Assembly: GCA_021295775.1 (NCBI GenBank)
Contig: JAGWBS010000015.1
Coordinates: forward strand, 4,790-39,524
DNA from: Pseudomonadota bacterium
GTDB lineage: Bacteria; Myxococcota_A; UBA9160; SZUA-336
Direction of reading: 5' to 3'
Length of the DNA stretch: 34,735 nucleotides
The position numbers and the translations under genes are program-made. Below, in pieces: positions 7,368-15,274 of the stretch (positions are counted from its first letter, which is position 1; each line of letters starts with the position of its first letter). Below the pieces are notes generated by a model. It was not told where the DNA came from and ran no database searches. It saw only the letters and a program-made list of their open reading frames with translations.

Positions 7368-9002
7368 TTACACCCCGCCGCTCATGCGGGTCGCCTTGGG
7401 ATCGGCGACCGCGTGCACCAGCGCCACCTTGCCGGACGCCAGGGCGCGCTCCACCGCGGGGCCGACCTCGCCCGGCCGCTCCACGCGCTCCGCGTGGCCG
7501 TCGACCATCTCCGCCATCTTCTCGTAGTGCGCGCCGCTCAGGCTGGCGACCCGCGGCGAATCCGCCGGGAACATCCCGTCCTGGATCATGTGGCCGGCGA
7601 TGCCCTGGTTGTTGACCACCACGAAGACCACCGGGATGCCGTTGCGCGCCGCCGTCTCGATCGCCATGGCGGCGGCTCCGAAGGCGTAGTCGCCGACCAC
7701 CGCCACCGACGGGGCCTCGGGGCGTGCGAGCTTGGCGCCGATCGCGTAGGGCACGCCCACGCCCATGCAGCCGGTGGTGCCGGCGTTGAGCCGGCCGCGG
7801 ATGGTGTAGCTGGGCAGCATCTGTCGGGCGATGCCCATGGTGGTCTCGCCGTCGACCGCGATGCTGGCGTCGCGCGGCAGCACCGAGCGCACCTCGGCGA
7901 CCACGCGGTGCGGGTCGAGCGGCACGCTCTCGGACTCCATGGCGGCGAGCAGCGACGCCTCGTTCTTGTCGCGCGCCTGCCTGAGTTGGTCCAGCCACTC
8001 GCCGCCGCGGCTGGCCAGCTCGCGGCCTTCGAGCGCCTGGCCGATCTGGCGGGTGGCCGCGGCGGCGTCCGCCACCAGGCCGATCTCGAGGTTGGCCGCG
8101 CTGTACATCTCCTCGGCCGAGACGTCGATCTGGGCGATGCGCACATCCGGCGCGTAGCGCGCCGAGCCGCCGAACTGGAACACCCAGTTGAAACGCCCGC
8201 CGACCATCAGGATCGCGTCCGCGCCCTTCAGGGCGGCGGAGCGCGCGGCGTTGACGAAGTTCGGGTGGTCGTCGGGCAGGGTCCCGCGCGCCATCGGCGA
8301 GCAGACGTACGGGATGCCGCGGTCGACCAGCGCCTGCAGCGGCCCGCGCGCGTCCGCCCAGGCCGCGCCCTTGCCGACGATGATCAGCGGCCGCTGGGCC
8401 TCGGCCAGCAGGTCCGCCACCCGCTCGACCGCGGCCGGATCGGCCTGCGGGGCCGCGATCTCCGGCTGTCCCCGCAGCGGGGCCTTCTCCGGGTCGATTT
8501 TACGTCCGACCACCTGGGCCGGGAAGTCGAGATACACGCCGCCCGGCCGCCCGGCGACCGACTTGCCCAACGCCAGATGCAGCAGTTCAGGGACGCGCTC
8601 GGTGCTGTCGACCTGCTGCGCCCACTTGCAGCCCGGCCGGGCGAACGCCACCTGGTCGGCCTCCTGGAACGCGCCCAGCCCGCGGTGCATTCCCGGCGCG
8701 GAGCCGCCCAGCACCACCAGTGGCATGGCGCTCTCGGTCGCCACATGCAGCGGGGTGACCGCGTTGGTGGTGCCCGGACCCGAGCCCGTCACCAGCACGC
8801 CCGGCTTGCGCTTGACGTAGCCCCAGGCCGACGCCATGAAGCCGGCGTTCTCCTCGTGGCGGCAGCCGATCACTGTCAGGCCCTCTTCGACCGCGCCCGC
8901 CATCACCTCGATCGTCGGGCCCGCCACCACGCCGAAGATCGTGTCGACGCCCGCGGCCTTGAGCTGCCGCGCGGCGAGTTGCCCACCGTTCAATTCGCTC
9001 AT
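7368..9002 (-). CDS. ThDP-dependent enzyme, 2-hydroxyacyl-CoA lyase/oxalyl-CoA decarboxylase-like paralogue lacking the C-terminal tail
   Basis: 544 residues with the three-domain ThDP decarboxylase layout. The cofactor-activating Glu is Glu50 in RHEENAGF. The ThDP-Mg motif begins at GDYAFG (438-443) and ends at VNNQG (about 463-467). GAFQEADQVAFARP and GRPGGVYLDFPAQ align with the 2-hydroxyacyl-CoA lyase family and with the neighbouring gene at 9016-10665, whose residue numbering stays almost in register. It stops at DPKATRMSGGV, without the Trp-Leu-Thr-Arg ending seen in the neighbour. The start ATG has GGGAGAG at good spacing and lies 13 bases after the neighbour's stop, so the two are co-transcribed. 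Other possible roles are a sulfoacetaldehyde acetyltransferase-like or acetolactate synthase-like enzyme; I think these less likely. Confidence 0.85.
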   Translation of the reverse strand: MSELNGGQLAARQLKAAGVDTIFGVVAGPTIEVMAGAVEEGLTVIGCRHEENAGFMASAWGYVKRKPGVLVTGSGPGTTNAVTPLHVATESAMPLVVLGGSAPGMHRGLGAFQEADQVAFARPGCKWAQQVDSTERVPELLHLALGKSVAGRPGGVYLDFPAQVVGRKIDPEKAPLRGQPEIAAPQADPAAVERVADLLAEAQRPLIIVGKGAAWADARGPLQALVDRGIPYVCSPMARGTLPDDHPNFVNAARSAALKGADAILMVGGRFNWVFQFGGSARYAPDVRIAQIDVSAEEMYSAANLEIGLVADAAAATRQIGQALEGRELASRGGEWLDQLRQARDKNEASLLAAMESESVPLDPHRVVAEVRSVLPRDASIAVDGETTMGIARQMLPSYTIRGRLNAGTTGCMGVGVPYAIGAKLARPEAPSVAVVGDYAFGAAAMAIETAARNGIPVVFVVVNNQGIAGHMIQDGMFPADSPRVASLSGAHYEKMAEMVDGHAERVERPGEVGPAVERALASGKVALVHAVADPKATRMSGGV

Positions 9003-9015
9003 GGGACTCTCCCGC

Positions 9016-10665
9016 CTAGCGCGTCAGCCAGTTGAACTTCTGCGGCTTGCGGCCCGCCTTGGGGTCGATCATCACGTTGACGATGTTGGGCAGGGGGTCG
9101 GCGAGCGCTTCGCGCAGCGCCTTGCTCAACTCTTCGGGCGACTGGACGCACCAGCCGCGGCCGCCGAACGCTTCGATGACCTGGTCGTAGCGCGCGCCGA
9201 TGGTGTAGAAGGACGGCAGCGGCGGGTCCGTGAGTTCGGCCGTTCCGCCGCCGATGCCGTTGTTGTTGATGATCACGAAGGTGATCGGCAGCTTGTACCG
9301 CAGGGCGGTCTCGACCTCCATGCCCGAGAAGCCGAAGGCCGAATCGCCCTCGACCGCGACCACTTTGCGGTCCGGGTGGACGGCCGCGGCGGCGATCGCG
9401 AAGCCCATGCCGACGCCCATCGTGCCGTAGGTGCCCGCGTCCAGCCGCGAGCGGGCCTGGAAGTTCGGCAGCACGGTGCGGCCGATGTCCATGGTGTTGG
9501 CGCCCTCGCTGACGATGATCGCGTCGCGCGGCACCTGATCGCGGATCTCGCGCAGCACCCGGTAGTAGCCCATCGGGGTGGACTCGTCGTTGAGCATCGC
9601 GTCGACCATGACGCGGTTCTCTTCGACCTTGGCCTTCAGCTCGCCCCACCAGTCGCTGTCCGCGTCGTACTCGAAGGGCTCGCGGTCGAGCTCGTCGTTG
9701 AGCTGGCCCACCACGGCCGCGGCGTCCCCGACCAGCGCCACCTCGTTGGGGACGTTGGTGCCGATCTCCTCGGCGGCGATGTCGAGCTGGATGATCTTGA
9801 CGTCCGGCCGGAAGCGCGGCGGCAGGCCGAAGTGCATGATCCAGTTGAGCCGCGCGCCCAGCAGCAGCACCACGTCGGCGTTCTGCAGCGCGTGCGAGCG
9901 CGCCGGGGAGACCGCCAGCTCGTGGTCGTCGGGCACCACGCCCTTGCCCATCGGCGAGGGCAGGAACGGCAGTTGGGTGGACTCGACGAACTGACGGACC
10001 TCGTTTTCGGCGTGCGCGTAGGCCGCGCCCTTGCCGACGATGACCAGCGGCTTTTCGGCCTTGCGCAGCACTTCGATCGCGCGCTTGACCGCGGCCGGAT
10101 CGGCCAGGCTGCGCGGCGGCTCGGGGCTGCGCGGAGGCAGCGCGATGCTCGACTCGTCGGCGCTCCCCTCGTTGATGTCGTTGGGCAGGTCGAGGTAGAC
10201 CGCCCCCGGCCGCCCGTAGATGCTGGTCCGGACCGCCTGCTCCATGTAGTAGGGAATGCGCTGGATGCTGTCGGGCCGCGCCGCGTACTTGACGAAGGGC
10301 CGCGCCGCCTCGACCTGGGGCGTCTCCTGGAAGGCGCCCATGTTGTTCTGGTAGGTGTCGTGCGTGCCGCCCAGAAGCAGCATCGGCCAGCAGTTCGACC
10401 AGGCGTTGGCCAGGCCCGCGATGCCGTGCACCATGCCCGGCCCGCAGACCGTCAGGCAGGCGCCCGGCCGGCCGGTCAGATAGCCGACGGCGCCGGCGGC
10501 GTAGCTCGCCGACTGTTCGTTGCGAAAGCCGTAGTAATGGATTCCCTCTTTTTGCGCGGCCATCGCCACGCCGATCACGGGGAATCCGACCACGCCGAAC
10601 ATATAGTCCACGCCCTGCTGCTTGAGGCTGCGGGCGATGACGGTTGCGCCGCCGATCTCGGCCAT
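9016..10665 (-). CDS. 2-hydroxyacyl-CoA lyase / oxalyl-CoA decarboxylase family ThDP enzyme
   Basis: 549 residues. Enzymes of this group split 2-hydroxyacyl-CoA into formyl-CoA and an aldehyde, or decarboxylate oxalyl-CoA. Visible features are Glu50 in FRNEQSASYAAGAVGYLTG, GAFQETPQVEAARPFVKY, SIYGRPGAVYLDLPND, and the ThDP-Mg motif GDSAFGFSGMEVETALRY (from 440) closing at INNNG (466-470). The end, MIDPKAGRKPQKFNWLTR, closely resembles the C-terminus I recall for human HACL1, which favours the lyase over acetolactate synthase. I chose the ATG at 10665 because GGAGG lies five bases upstream; a TTG at 10677 overlaps that Shine-Dalgarno. It heads the minus-strand run that continues into the paralogue, the CoA-transferase and the amidohydrolase. 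Confidence 0.9.
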   Translation of the reverse strand: MAEIGGATVIARSLKQQGVDYMFGVVGFPVIGVAMAAQKEGIHYYGFRNEQSASYAAGAVGYLTGRPGACLTVCGPGMVHGIAGLANAWSNCWPMLLLGGTHDTYQNNMGAFQETPQVEAARPFVKYAARPDSIQRIPYYMEQAVRTSIYGRPGAVYLDLPNDINEGSADESSIALPPRSPEPPRSLADPAAVKRAIEVLRKAEKPLVIVGKGAAYAHAENEVRQFVESTQLPFLPSPMGKGVVPDDHELAVSPARSHALQNADVVLLLGARLNWIMHFGLPPRFRPDVKIIQLDIAAEEIGTNVPNEVALVGDAAAVVGQLNDELDREPFEYDADSDWWGELKAKVEENRVMVDAMLNDESTPMGYYRVLREIRDQVPRDAIIVSEGANTMDIGRTVLPNFQARSRLDAGTYGTMGVGMGFAIAAAAVHPDRKVVAVEGDSAFGFSGMEVETALRYKLPITFVIINNNGIGGGTAELTDPPLPSFYTIGARYDQVIEAFGGRGWCVQSPEELSKALREALADPLPNIVNVMIDPKAGRKPQKFNWLTR

Positions 10666-10695
10666 CCGGACCTCCAAGTCGCTGACAGTCGAGCG

Positions 10696-10701
10696 ATTCT
10701 A
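10696..10701 (-). promoter_or_regulatory. Candidate -10 element for the HACL-CoA-transferase run
   Basis: The minus strand reads TAGAAT about 31 bases before the ATG at 10665, directly preceded by TG. It is the best match to TATAAT in the 101-base divergent region 10666-10766. No -35 is evident. The same region must also hold the promoter of the plus-strand SDR; GATACT at 10710-10715 is a weak candidate for that. Confidence 0.35.
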
Positions 10702-10766
10702 CACCCCGTGATACTTCTAAGGGCCCGGGGCGCCGCGGGCGCCCGGACTCTCGCGGGAGGACGGTG

Positions 10767-11540
10767 GTGAAGCTCCAAGACCGGGTGGCGATCGTGACCG
10801 GCGCCAGCCGCGGAATCGGCAAGGCGATCGCGCTGCGCTTCGCGCGCGAGGGGGCGTCCGTGGTGATCGCCGCGCGTTCCGACACGCCCCACCCACGCCT
10901 GCCCGGGACCATCCACCAGACGGTCGATGAGATCGAGCAGGCCGGCGGGCGCGCGCTGGCGCTGCGCTGCGACGTGAGGGACGAGTCCGAGGTCGAGGCT
11001 CTGGCGGCCCGGACGTTGGAGAGCTTCGGCGGCATCGACATGCTGGTGAACAACGCCGCCGCGACCTACCCCGCCTCGGGAATGGAGATCTCCCTCAAGC
11101 GCTGGGACGTCATTCTGGACGTGAACCTGCGCGGGCCGCTGCTCTGCACCCGCGCCGTCGCGCCGACGATGCTCGCCCGGGGCGGCGGCTCGATCCTGAA
11201 CATCACCTCCGGCGCGGGCGACCAGGACTTTCGGCGCTACCGCGGGCGCCTGCCCTCCCTGGCCTACGGCGTGTCCAAGGCGGCCCTGAACCGCCTGACC
11301 GTGGGTTTCGCGCGGGAGTTCGAGGATCGGGGAATCAGCGTCAACGCCCTGATGCCCGCCAGCATGGTGTGGACCGAGGGAGCCGAGGCGTTCTTCGGCA
11401 GCGAGGCGGCCGGCGAGGAGGCCGTCGGACCCGAGAACATGGTCGAGGCCTCGCTGCACCTGGTCCGGCAGACGCCGGAGAGCCTGACTGGCTGGGTCGG
11501 GACCGACGAGGCGCTGCGCGCCAGCAGCGGCGCCTGGTAG
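10767..11540 (+). CDS. Short-chain dehydrogenase/reductase (SDR)
   Basis: About 257 residues, a classical NAD(P)-dependent SDR. The cofactor motif is TGASRGIG near residue 13; NNAA follows in the middle, and the active site has Ser in NITSGAG and Tyr-x-x-x-Lys in AYGVSKAALN. The Ser-to-Tyr distance is longer than the usual 13 because of an Arg-rich insert (DFRRYRGRLP), which may reshape the substrate pocket. Start: two GTG codons in tandem at 10764 and 10767. GGGAGG at 10755-10760 is better spaced for 10767. The gene points away from the HACL-like genes across a 101-base divergent region, so it could be a partner oxidising or reducing a hydroxy or oxo intermediate, but that is inference. Confidence 0.9.
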   Translation: MKLQDRVAIVTGASRGIGKAIALRFAREGASVVIAARSDTPHPRLPGTIHQTVDEIEQAGGRALALRCDVRDESEVEALAARTLESFGGIDMLVNNAAATYPASGMEISLKRWDVILDVNLRGPLLCTRAVAPTMLARGGGSILNITSGAGDQDFRRYRGRLPSLAYGVSKAALNRLTVGFAREFEDRGISVNALMPASMVWTEGAEAFFGSEAAGEEAVGPENMVEASLHLVRQTPESLTGWVGTDEALRASSGAW

Positions 11541-11570
11541 AGCTGCCCGTCCACGAATCGCGGCGGGGGA

Positions 11571-11598
11571 TTGGTCCGGCAGGCGAATTTGCTCTAAC
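11571..11598 (+). promoter_or_regulatory. Candidate promoter of the outer-membrane barrel gene
   Basis: TTGGTC at 11571-11576 and TCTAAC at 11593-11598 lie 16 bases apart, with TG at 11590-11591 in the extended -10 position. The GTG start of the next gene follows 38 bases on. The 96-base gap is AT-richer here than its surroundings. Confidence 0.35.
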
Positions 11599-11636
11599 TA
11601 GAACGGGTCTCGGTTGCCGATGGAGGGGGGGGCAGC

Positions 11637-12455
11637 GTGGAAAGTCGGTGCTTGGGCAACGGAAGGGGCCGGGGACTCCTGGTCGGTCTTCTGGCGGGAG
11701 TCCTGTGCAGCGCCGCGGGTGCGGCGCACGCCGCCGACGGGCGTTTCTACATCGGCGCCTCGGGAACGGCGGAGCAGTTCGACGCCTCCTACGACAAGAG
11801 CGTCATCAACACTCCCCCGAGTCTCCGCAGCGGCGACGTCTTCCACGACGGCGATTCCGCCGACGACTGGGATATCGGCCTGGGACTCCTGCTCGGCTAC
11901 CGCCTTCCCCTGGGCGCGGACGGAAGCTTCTTCCTGAGCGCAGAACTCGATGCGAAGCTCCACGACGTCACGACGCGCGGGCGGTTGGAGGGGGTGGGCG
12001 ATTCCGCGACCCGCAACCAGCTCGGCGAGAGCTGGCCCGACGACTGGTCGCTGGAAAAGGAAAGGAGCTACGGGCTAACCGTCAAGCTGGGCGCCGACCC
12101 GGTATTCCTGCGTCCCTTCCTCGGCGAAACCAGCCTCTACCTTCTGGCCGGTCTGCGCCTGGTCGACACGAAGTTCGAAATCGAATACGACGGGTGTTTC
12201 CGGGTGGCCCCGCTGTGCGTGCCCGCCGAATTCGAAGCCGGAAGCCTGAGCCGGAGTCAGGACTTCGTCGCCTGGACGGGCGGCGTCGGGCTGGAGAAGC
12301 GCTTCGGAGAGCACCTCGCCCTGCAGGGCGAAGTGCGGTATACCGGCTACGCAGACGAGGACTGGCTCAGCTTCGACCTCGACGGGATCCAGGTGCCTGC
12401 GGAACTCGACGGCGATGATCTCGACCTGTCCCTGAACCTGATCCTGTTCTTCTGA
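11637..12455 (+). CDS. Outer-membrane beta-barrel protein, opacity/porin-like
   Basis: 272 residues with a signal peptide: a basic start, hydrophobic LLVGLLAGVL, and likely cleavage around Ala32-Ala33 (AAHAAD). The mature chain alternates polar and hydrophobic residues in strand-like stretches (GRFYIGASGTAEQF, LALQGEVRYTGY) and ends in LNLILFF. A terminal Phe is the usual BAM recognition signal for outer-membrane barrels. The length suits an 8-10 strand barrel. Two Cys in the middle (DGCFRVAPLCVP) could form a loop disulfide. The start is a GTG after the unusually G-rich run GGAGGGGGGGG, which acts as ribosome binding site. I do not recognise a specific family; it may be an adhesion or surface protein, or a small uptake channel. 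The next gene starts 10 bases downstream and may be co-transcribed. Confidence 0.75.
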   Translation: MESRCLGNGRGRGLLVGLLAGVLCSAAGAAHAADGRFYIGASGTAEQFDASYDKSVINTPPSLRSGDVFHDGDSADDWDIGLGLLLGYRLPLGADGSFFLSAELDAKLHDVTTRGRLEGVGDSATRNQLGESWPDDWSLEKERSYGLTVKLGADPVFLRPFLGETSLYLLAGLRLVDTKFEIEYDGCFRVAPLCVPAEFEAGSLSRSQDFVAWTGGVGLEKRFGEHLALQGEVRYTGYADEDWLSFDLDGIQVPAELDGDDLDLSLNLILFF

Positions 12456-12465
12456 GAGAGGCCTC

Positions 12466-13515
12466 ATGAGCATTCCCGAGCCCCCCGCCGATCCGCTGTC
12501 CTACCCTTGGAAGGACAGCCCGCGCGAGCCGGGCCGGGGGCGCGAAATCGCCGACGGGGTGGTGGGGCTGCGCCTGGCCATGCCCGGCCGCCTCAACCAC
12601 ATCAACGTGTGGCTGCTGCGCGACGACGACGGTTGGGTGATCGTCGACACCGGCATCAACTCCGAAGAGATCCAGGAGTGCTGGGAGGGGATCTTCGAGG
12701 AGTACCTCGACGGCCGGCCGATCACGCGCGTGATCGCGACGCCCCTGCACAACGACCACACCGGCCAGGCCGGCTGGCTGACTCGCCGCTGGGGCGTCGA
12801 ACTGCACATGAGCCGGACCGAGTTCTTCATGTGCAAGGTGATGGCCTCCGACGGCCCGCAGGATGTCCCCGAGGACGCCATCCGGTTCTACCGCCGGGCG
12901 GGCTTCGAAAAGCAGCGCCTGGACGGCTACCGCCGCCGCTTCGGGACCTTCGGCGCGCGCATCTCGCAGCTTCCGGCCGGCTACCACCGACTGAGCGACG
13001 GCGAAATTCTGTCCCTGGACGGGCGCAAGTGGCGGGTCGTGGTGGGGCGGGGCCACTCGCCGGAGCACGTCTGCCTGTACTGCCCCGACCTCAAGCTGCT
13101 GATCTCCGGCGACCAGGTGCTGCCGCGCATCACGCCCAACGTGAGCGTGAACCCCTCGGAGCCGCACGCCAACCCGCTGCGCGAGTGGCTGCGCTCCTGC
13201 GCCCAGCTCCAGGAGGCGCTGCCCGCCGACCTGCTCGTGCTGCCCGCCCACGAAGATCCCTTCTACGGCCTGCACGAGCGGCTGCAGGGGCTGATCGACT
13301 TCCACGAGGGCGGGCTTTCCCGGCTGCGCGATCTGTGCAGCGAGCCCCGCCGGGCCGTCGACGTGTTCCCGGCGTTGTTCAAGCGCCAGGTGAACGACAT
13401 GATGTTCTTCGCCGCGACCGGCGAGAGCATCGCGCACCTGCACTACGCCCTGGAAGAGGGCCAGCTCGAGCTAGAGGAGGACGCCGAGGGCGTCGCCTGG
13501 TACCGCAGCCGCTGA
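12466..13515 (+). CDS. Metallo-beta-lactamase-fold hydrolase with an altered metal motif
   Basis: 349 residues with the MBL fold: DTGINSEE near residue 61, the metal motif, His197 in GRGHSPEH, Asp216 in ISGDQVLP and His262 in LPAHEDPF. The canonical H-x-H-x-D-H motif reads Pro93-Leu-His95-Asn-Asp97-His98 (codons ACG CCC CTG CAC AAC GAC CAC from 12751), so the first His is replaced by Pro. The other ligands are kept. Most relatives are thioesterase-, glyoxalase II- or lactonase-like hydrolases; no signal peptide is seen. A long C-terminal helical part follows residue 270. It lies 28 bases before a pyruvate decarboxylase-like gene. It might hydrolyse a CoA or glutathione thioester produced nearby, but that is a guess. 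Confidence 0.88.
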   Translation: MSIPEPPADPLSYPWKDSPREPGRGREIADGVVGLRLAMPGRLNHINVWLLRDDDGWVIVDTGINSEEIQECWEGIFEEYLDGRPITRVIATPLHNDHTGQAGWLTRRWGVELHMSRTEFFMCKVMASDGPQDVPEDAIRFYRRAGFEKQRLDGYRRRFGTFGARISQLPAGYHRLSDGEILSLDGRKWRVVVGRGHSPEHVCLYCPDLKLLISGDQVLPRITPNVSVNPSEPHANPLREWLRSCAQLQEALPADLLVLPAHEDPFYGLHERLQGLIDFHEGGLSRLRDLCSEPRRAVDVFPALFKRQVNDMMFFAATGESIAHLHYALEEGQLELEEDAEGVAWYRSR

Positions 13516-13531
13516 AGCCTCCGCGGGTCGC

Positions 13532-13537
13532 TACACT
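13532..13537 (+). promoter_or_regulatory. Candidate -10 element placed for a leaderless transcript
   Basis: TACACT ends six bases before the ATG at 13544. Transcription from it would begin at or within a base or two of the start codon. The ATG has no Shine-Dalgarno-like sequence in front of it, which agrees with leaderless initiation. No -35 was recognised. Confidence 0.3.
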
Positions 13538-13543
13538 CCGGGC

Positions 13544-15214
13544 ATGCGGAGCTGGACGGTCGGCCGGTACCTGGTGGAGCGCATGCGGCAGGTCGGACTC
13601 CGGCACGTGTTCGGGGTACCGGGCGACTACGTGCTGGCGCTGCTGGACGAAATCGTCGACAGCGAGGTCGAACTCGTCGGCACCTGCAACGAGCTGAACG
13701 CCGGCTACGCCGCCGATGCCTACGCGCGCGTCAACGGCGTCGGCGCGGTATGCGTGACCTACGCCGTCGGCGGATTCAGCGTGCTCAACGCGATCGCGGG
13801 CGCCTACGCCGAGCAGGTGCCGGTGATCGCGGTCGCCGGCGGACCCAACCGCAGCGACCGCGACGAGCGCAAGCTGCTGCACCCCACGCTCGGACACCAC
13901 GGGATCCAGGTCGAGGTGTTCCGGCACGTGACCCAGGAGTCGGTGCTCCTGACCGACGCCGACGACGCCCCCGAGCAGATCGACCGGGCGATCGCCGCCT
14001 GCGTCGCCCACCGCCGTCCGGTCTTCATCGAGGTGCCCGCCGACCTGGTGAAGCAGCCGTGCCGCGCGCCCCGGCCGCGCGAGTTCGACGAACGCCCCCC
14101 GAGCGATCCCGACGCGACGCGCGAGGCCGTGGAGGAAGCCGTCCGGATGCTGCTTGCGGCCGAGCGGCCCGTCGTCCTGGGCGGCGTCGAGCTGCACCGC
14201 TTCGGGGTCCAGCCCGGGTTCGTGCGTCTGGTCGAGCGCGCCGGCTGTCCGGTCGCCACGGTTCTGCTGGGCAAGTCCGTGATCGCCGAGACGCACCCCC
14301 AGTACGTCGGTCTCTACCGCGGGGCGCTGAGCGAGGACTATGTACGCGAGACCGTCGAGGGCGCCGACTGCGTGTTGAGCCTGGGCGCATGGATGACCGA
14401 CATCAACCTCGGCATCTACACCGCCGACATCGACACCGCGCGCCTGATCCACTCCGGGGCGTGGCGGGTCCAGATCCGCCACCACCACTTCGAGCGGGTC
14501 TTCCTGGGGGACTTCATCGACGGGCTGTTCGAGGCTTTGCCGGCGGCGCCCGCCCCCCGCGAGACCATCCGGCCGGCCAGCCGCGCGCTGGTGGAGCCCT
14601 TCGCGCCCGCCCCGGAGGAGCGCGTGAGCGTGGCGCGCTTCTTCGAGCGCATGAACCACTTCCTGCGCGAGGGCGACGTGGTGCTGGCCGACGCGGGAGA
14701 CTCCTTCCTGTGCGCCGGCGACCTGATCGTGCACCACAGCGTGGGCTTCATCTGCCAGGCGTTCTACTGCTCGCTCGGCTTCAGCCTGCCCGGCGCGCTC
14801 GGCGTGGGCCTGGCCGATCGCTCGCGGCGGGCGGTGGTCTTCGCCGGCGACGGCGCGCTGCAGATGACGGTCCAGGAGCTGTCCACTTTGGTCCGCCAGC
14901 GGCTCAACCCGATCGTGTTCGTGATGAACAACCGCGGCTACACGATCGAGCGCGCGATCCACGACGGCCCCTACAACGACATCCAGAACTGGCGCTACCA
15001 CTCCCTGCCGGAGGTCTTCGGGGGCGGCTGGAGCTGCGAGGTGCACAAGGAAGCCGAGCTCGAGGCCGCGCTGGAGCGCGCCCGCGAGGAGCCCGATCGG
15101 CTGGCGCTGATCGAGGTGCACATCGACCCGCAGGACTGCTCCTCCGCGCTGGAGCGCCTGGGGCAGGCCCTGGGCGAGCGCCAGACGTTGACCACCGGAT
15201 TCCGCCGGGCGTAG
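13544..15214 (+). CDS. Pyruvate/indolepyruvate decarboxylase-like ThDP enzyme
   Basis: 556 residues. It matches 2-oxoacid decarboxylases of the pyruvate decarboxylase group: FGVPGDY (Asp28), catalytic Glu50 in CNELNAGYAADAYAR, the ThDP-Mg motif from AGDGALQMTVQEL to MNNRG, and the C-terminal active-site segment GYTIERAIHDGPYNDIQNW, very like Zymomonas PDC. These enzymes convert a 2-oxoacid to an aldehyde and CO2. The active-site His pair, His113-His114 in Zymomonas PDC, reads His113-Pro114 here (LLHPTLG; codons CAC CCC at about 13880), so proton transfer may differ. Another His pair lies four to five residues later. The start ATG lacks a clear Shine-Dalgarno. Products would be aldehydes, as from the HACL-like enzymes on the other strand. 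Confidence 0.9.
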   Translation: MRSWTVGRYLVERMRQVGLRHVFGVPGDYVLALLDEIVDSEVELVGTCNELNAGYAADAYARVNGVGAVCVTYAVGGFSVLNAIAGAYAEQVPVIAVAGGPNRSDRDERKLLHPTLGHHGIQVEVFRHVTQESVLLTDADDAPEQIDRAIAACVAHRRPVFIEVPADLVKQPCRAPRPREFDERPPSDPDATREAVEEAVRMLLAAERPVVLGGVELHRFGVQPGFVRLVERAGCPVATVLLGKSVIAETHPQYVGLYRGALSEDYVRETVEGADCVLSLGAWMTDINLGIYTADIDTARLIHSGAWRVQIRHHHFERVFLGDFIDGLFEALPAAPAPRETIRPASRALVEPFAPAPEERVSVARFFERMNHFLREGDVVLADAGDSFLCAGDLIVHHSVGFICQAFYCSLGFSLPGALGVGLADRSRRAVVFAGDGALQMTVQELSTLVRQRLNPIVFVMNNRGYTIERAIHDGPYNDIQNWRYHSLPEVFGGGWSCEVHKEAELEAALERAREEPDRLALIEVHIDPQDCSSALERLGQALGERQTLTTGFRRA

Positions 15215-15238
15215 CCGCGTCCGGCCGGCGGGAGCATC

Positions 15239-15247
15239 TGGTAGGCT
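15239..15247 (+). promoter_or_regulatory. Candidate extended -10 promoter of the amidohydrolase gene
   Basis: TG-G-TAGGCT, a TGnTAnnnT extended -10 element, ends 27 bases before the ATG at 15275 in the 60-base gap behind the decarboxylase gene. No -35 is recognisable. Confidence 0.35.
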
Positions 15248-15274
15248 CGCGGGCGGAGCGGAGCGGAGGAAAAC

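Noticed and set aside
9016..10665. Acetolactate synthase as the identity of the HACL-like gene
   Set aside because: The GRPGAVYLDLP and C-terminal WLTR segments fit the HACL/OXC group better, and no ilvN-type small subunit is adjacent.
10665..10677. TTG at 10677 as the start of the HACL-like gene
   Set aside because: It is part of the GGAGG ribosome site for the ATG at 10665.
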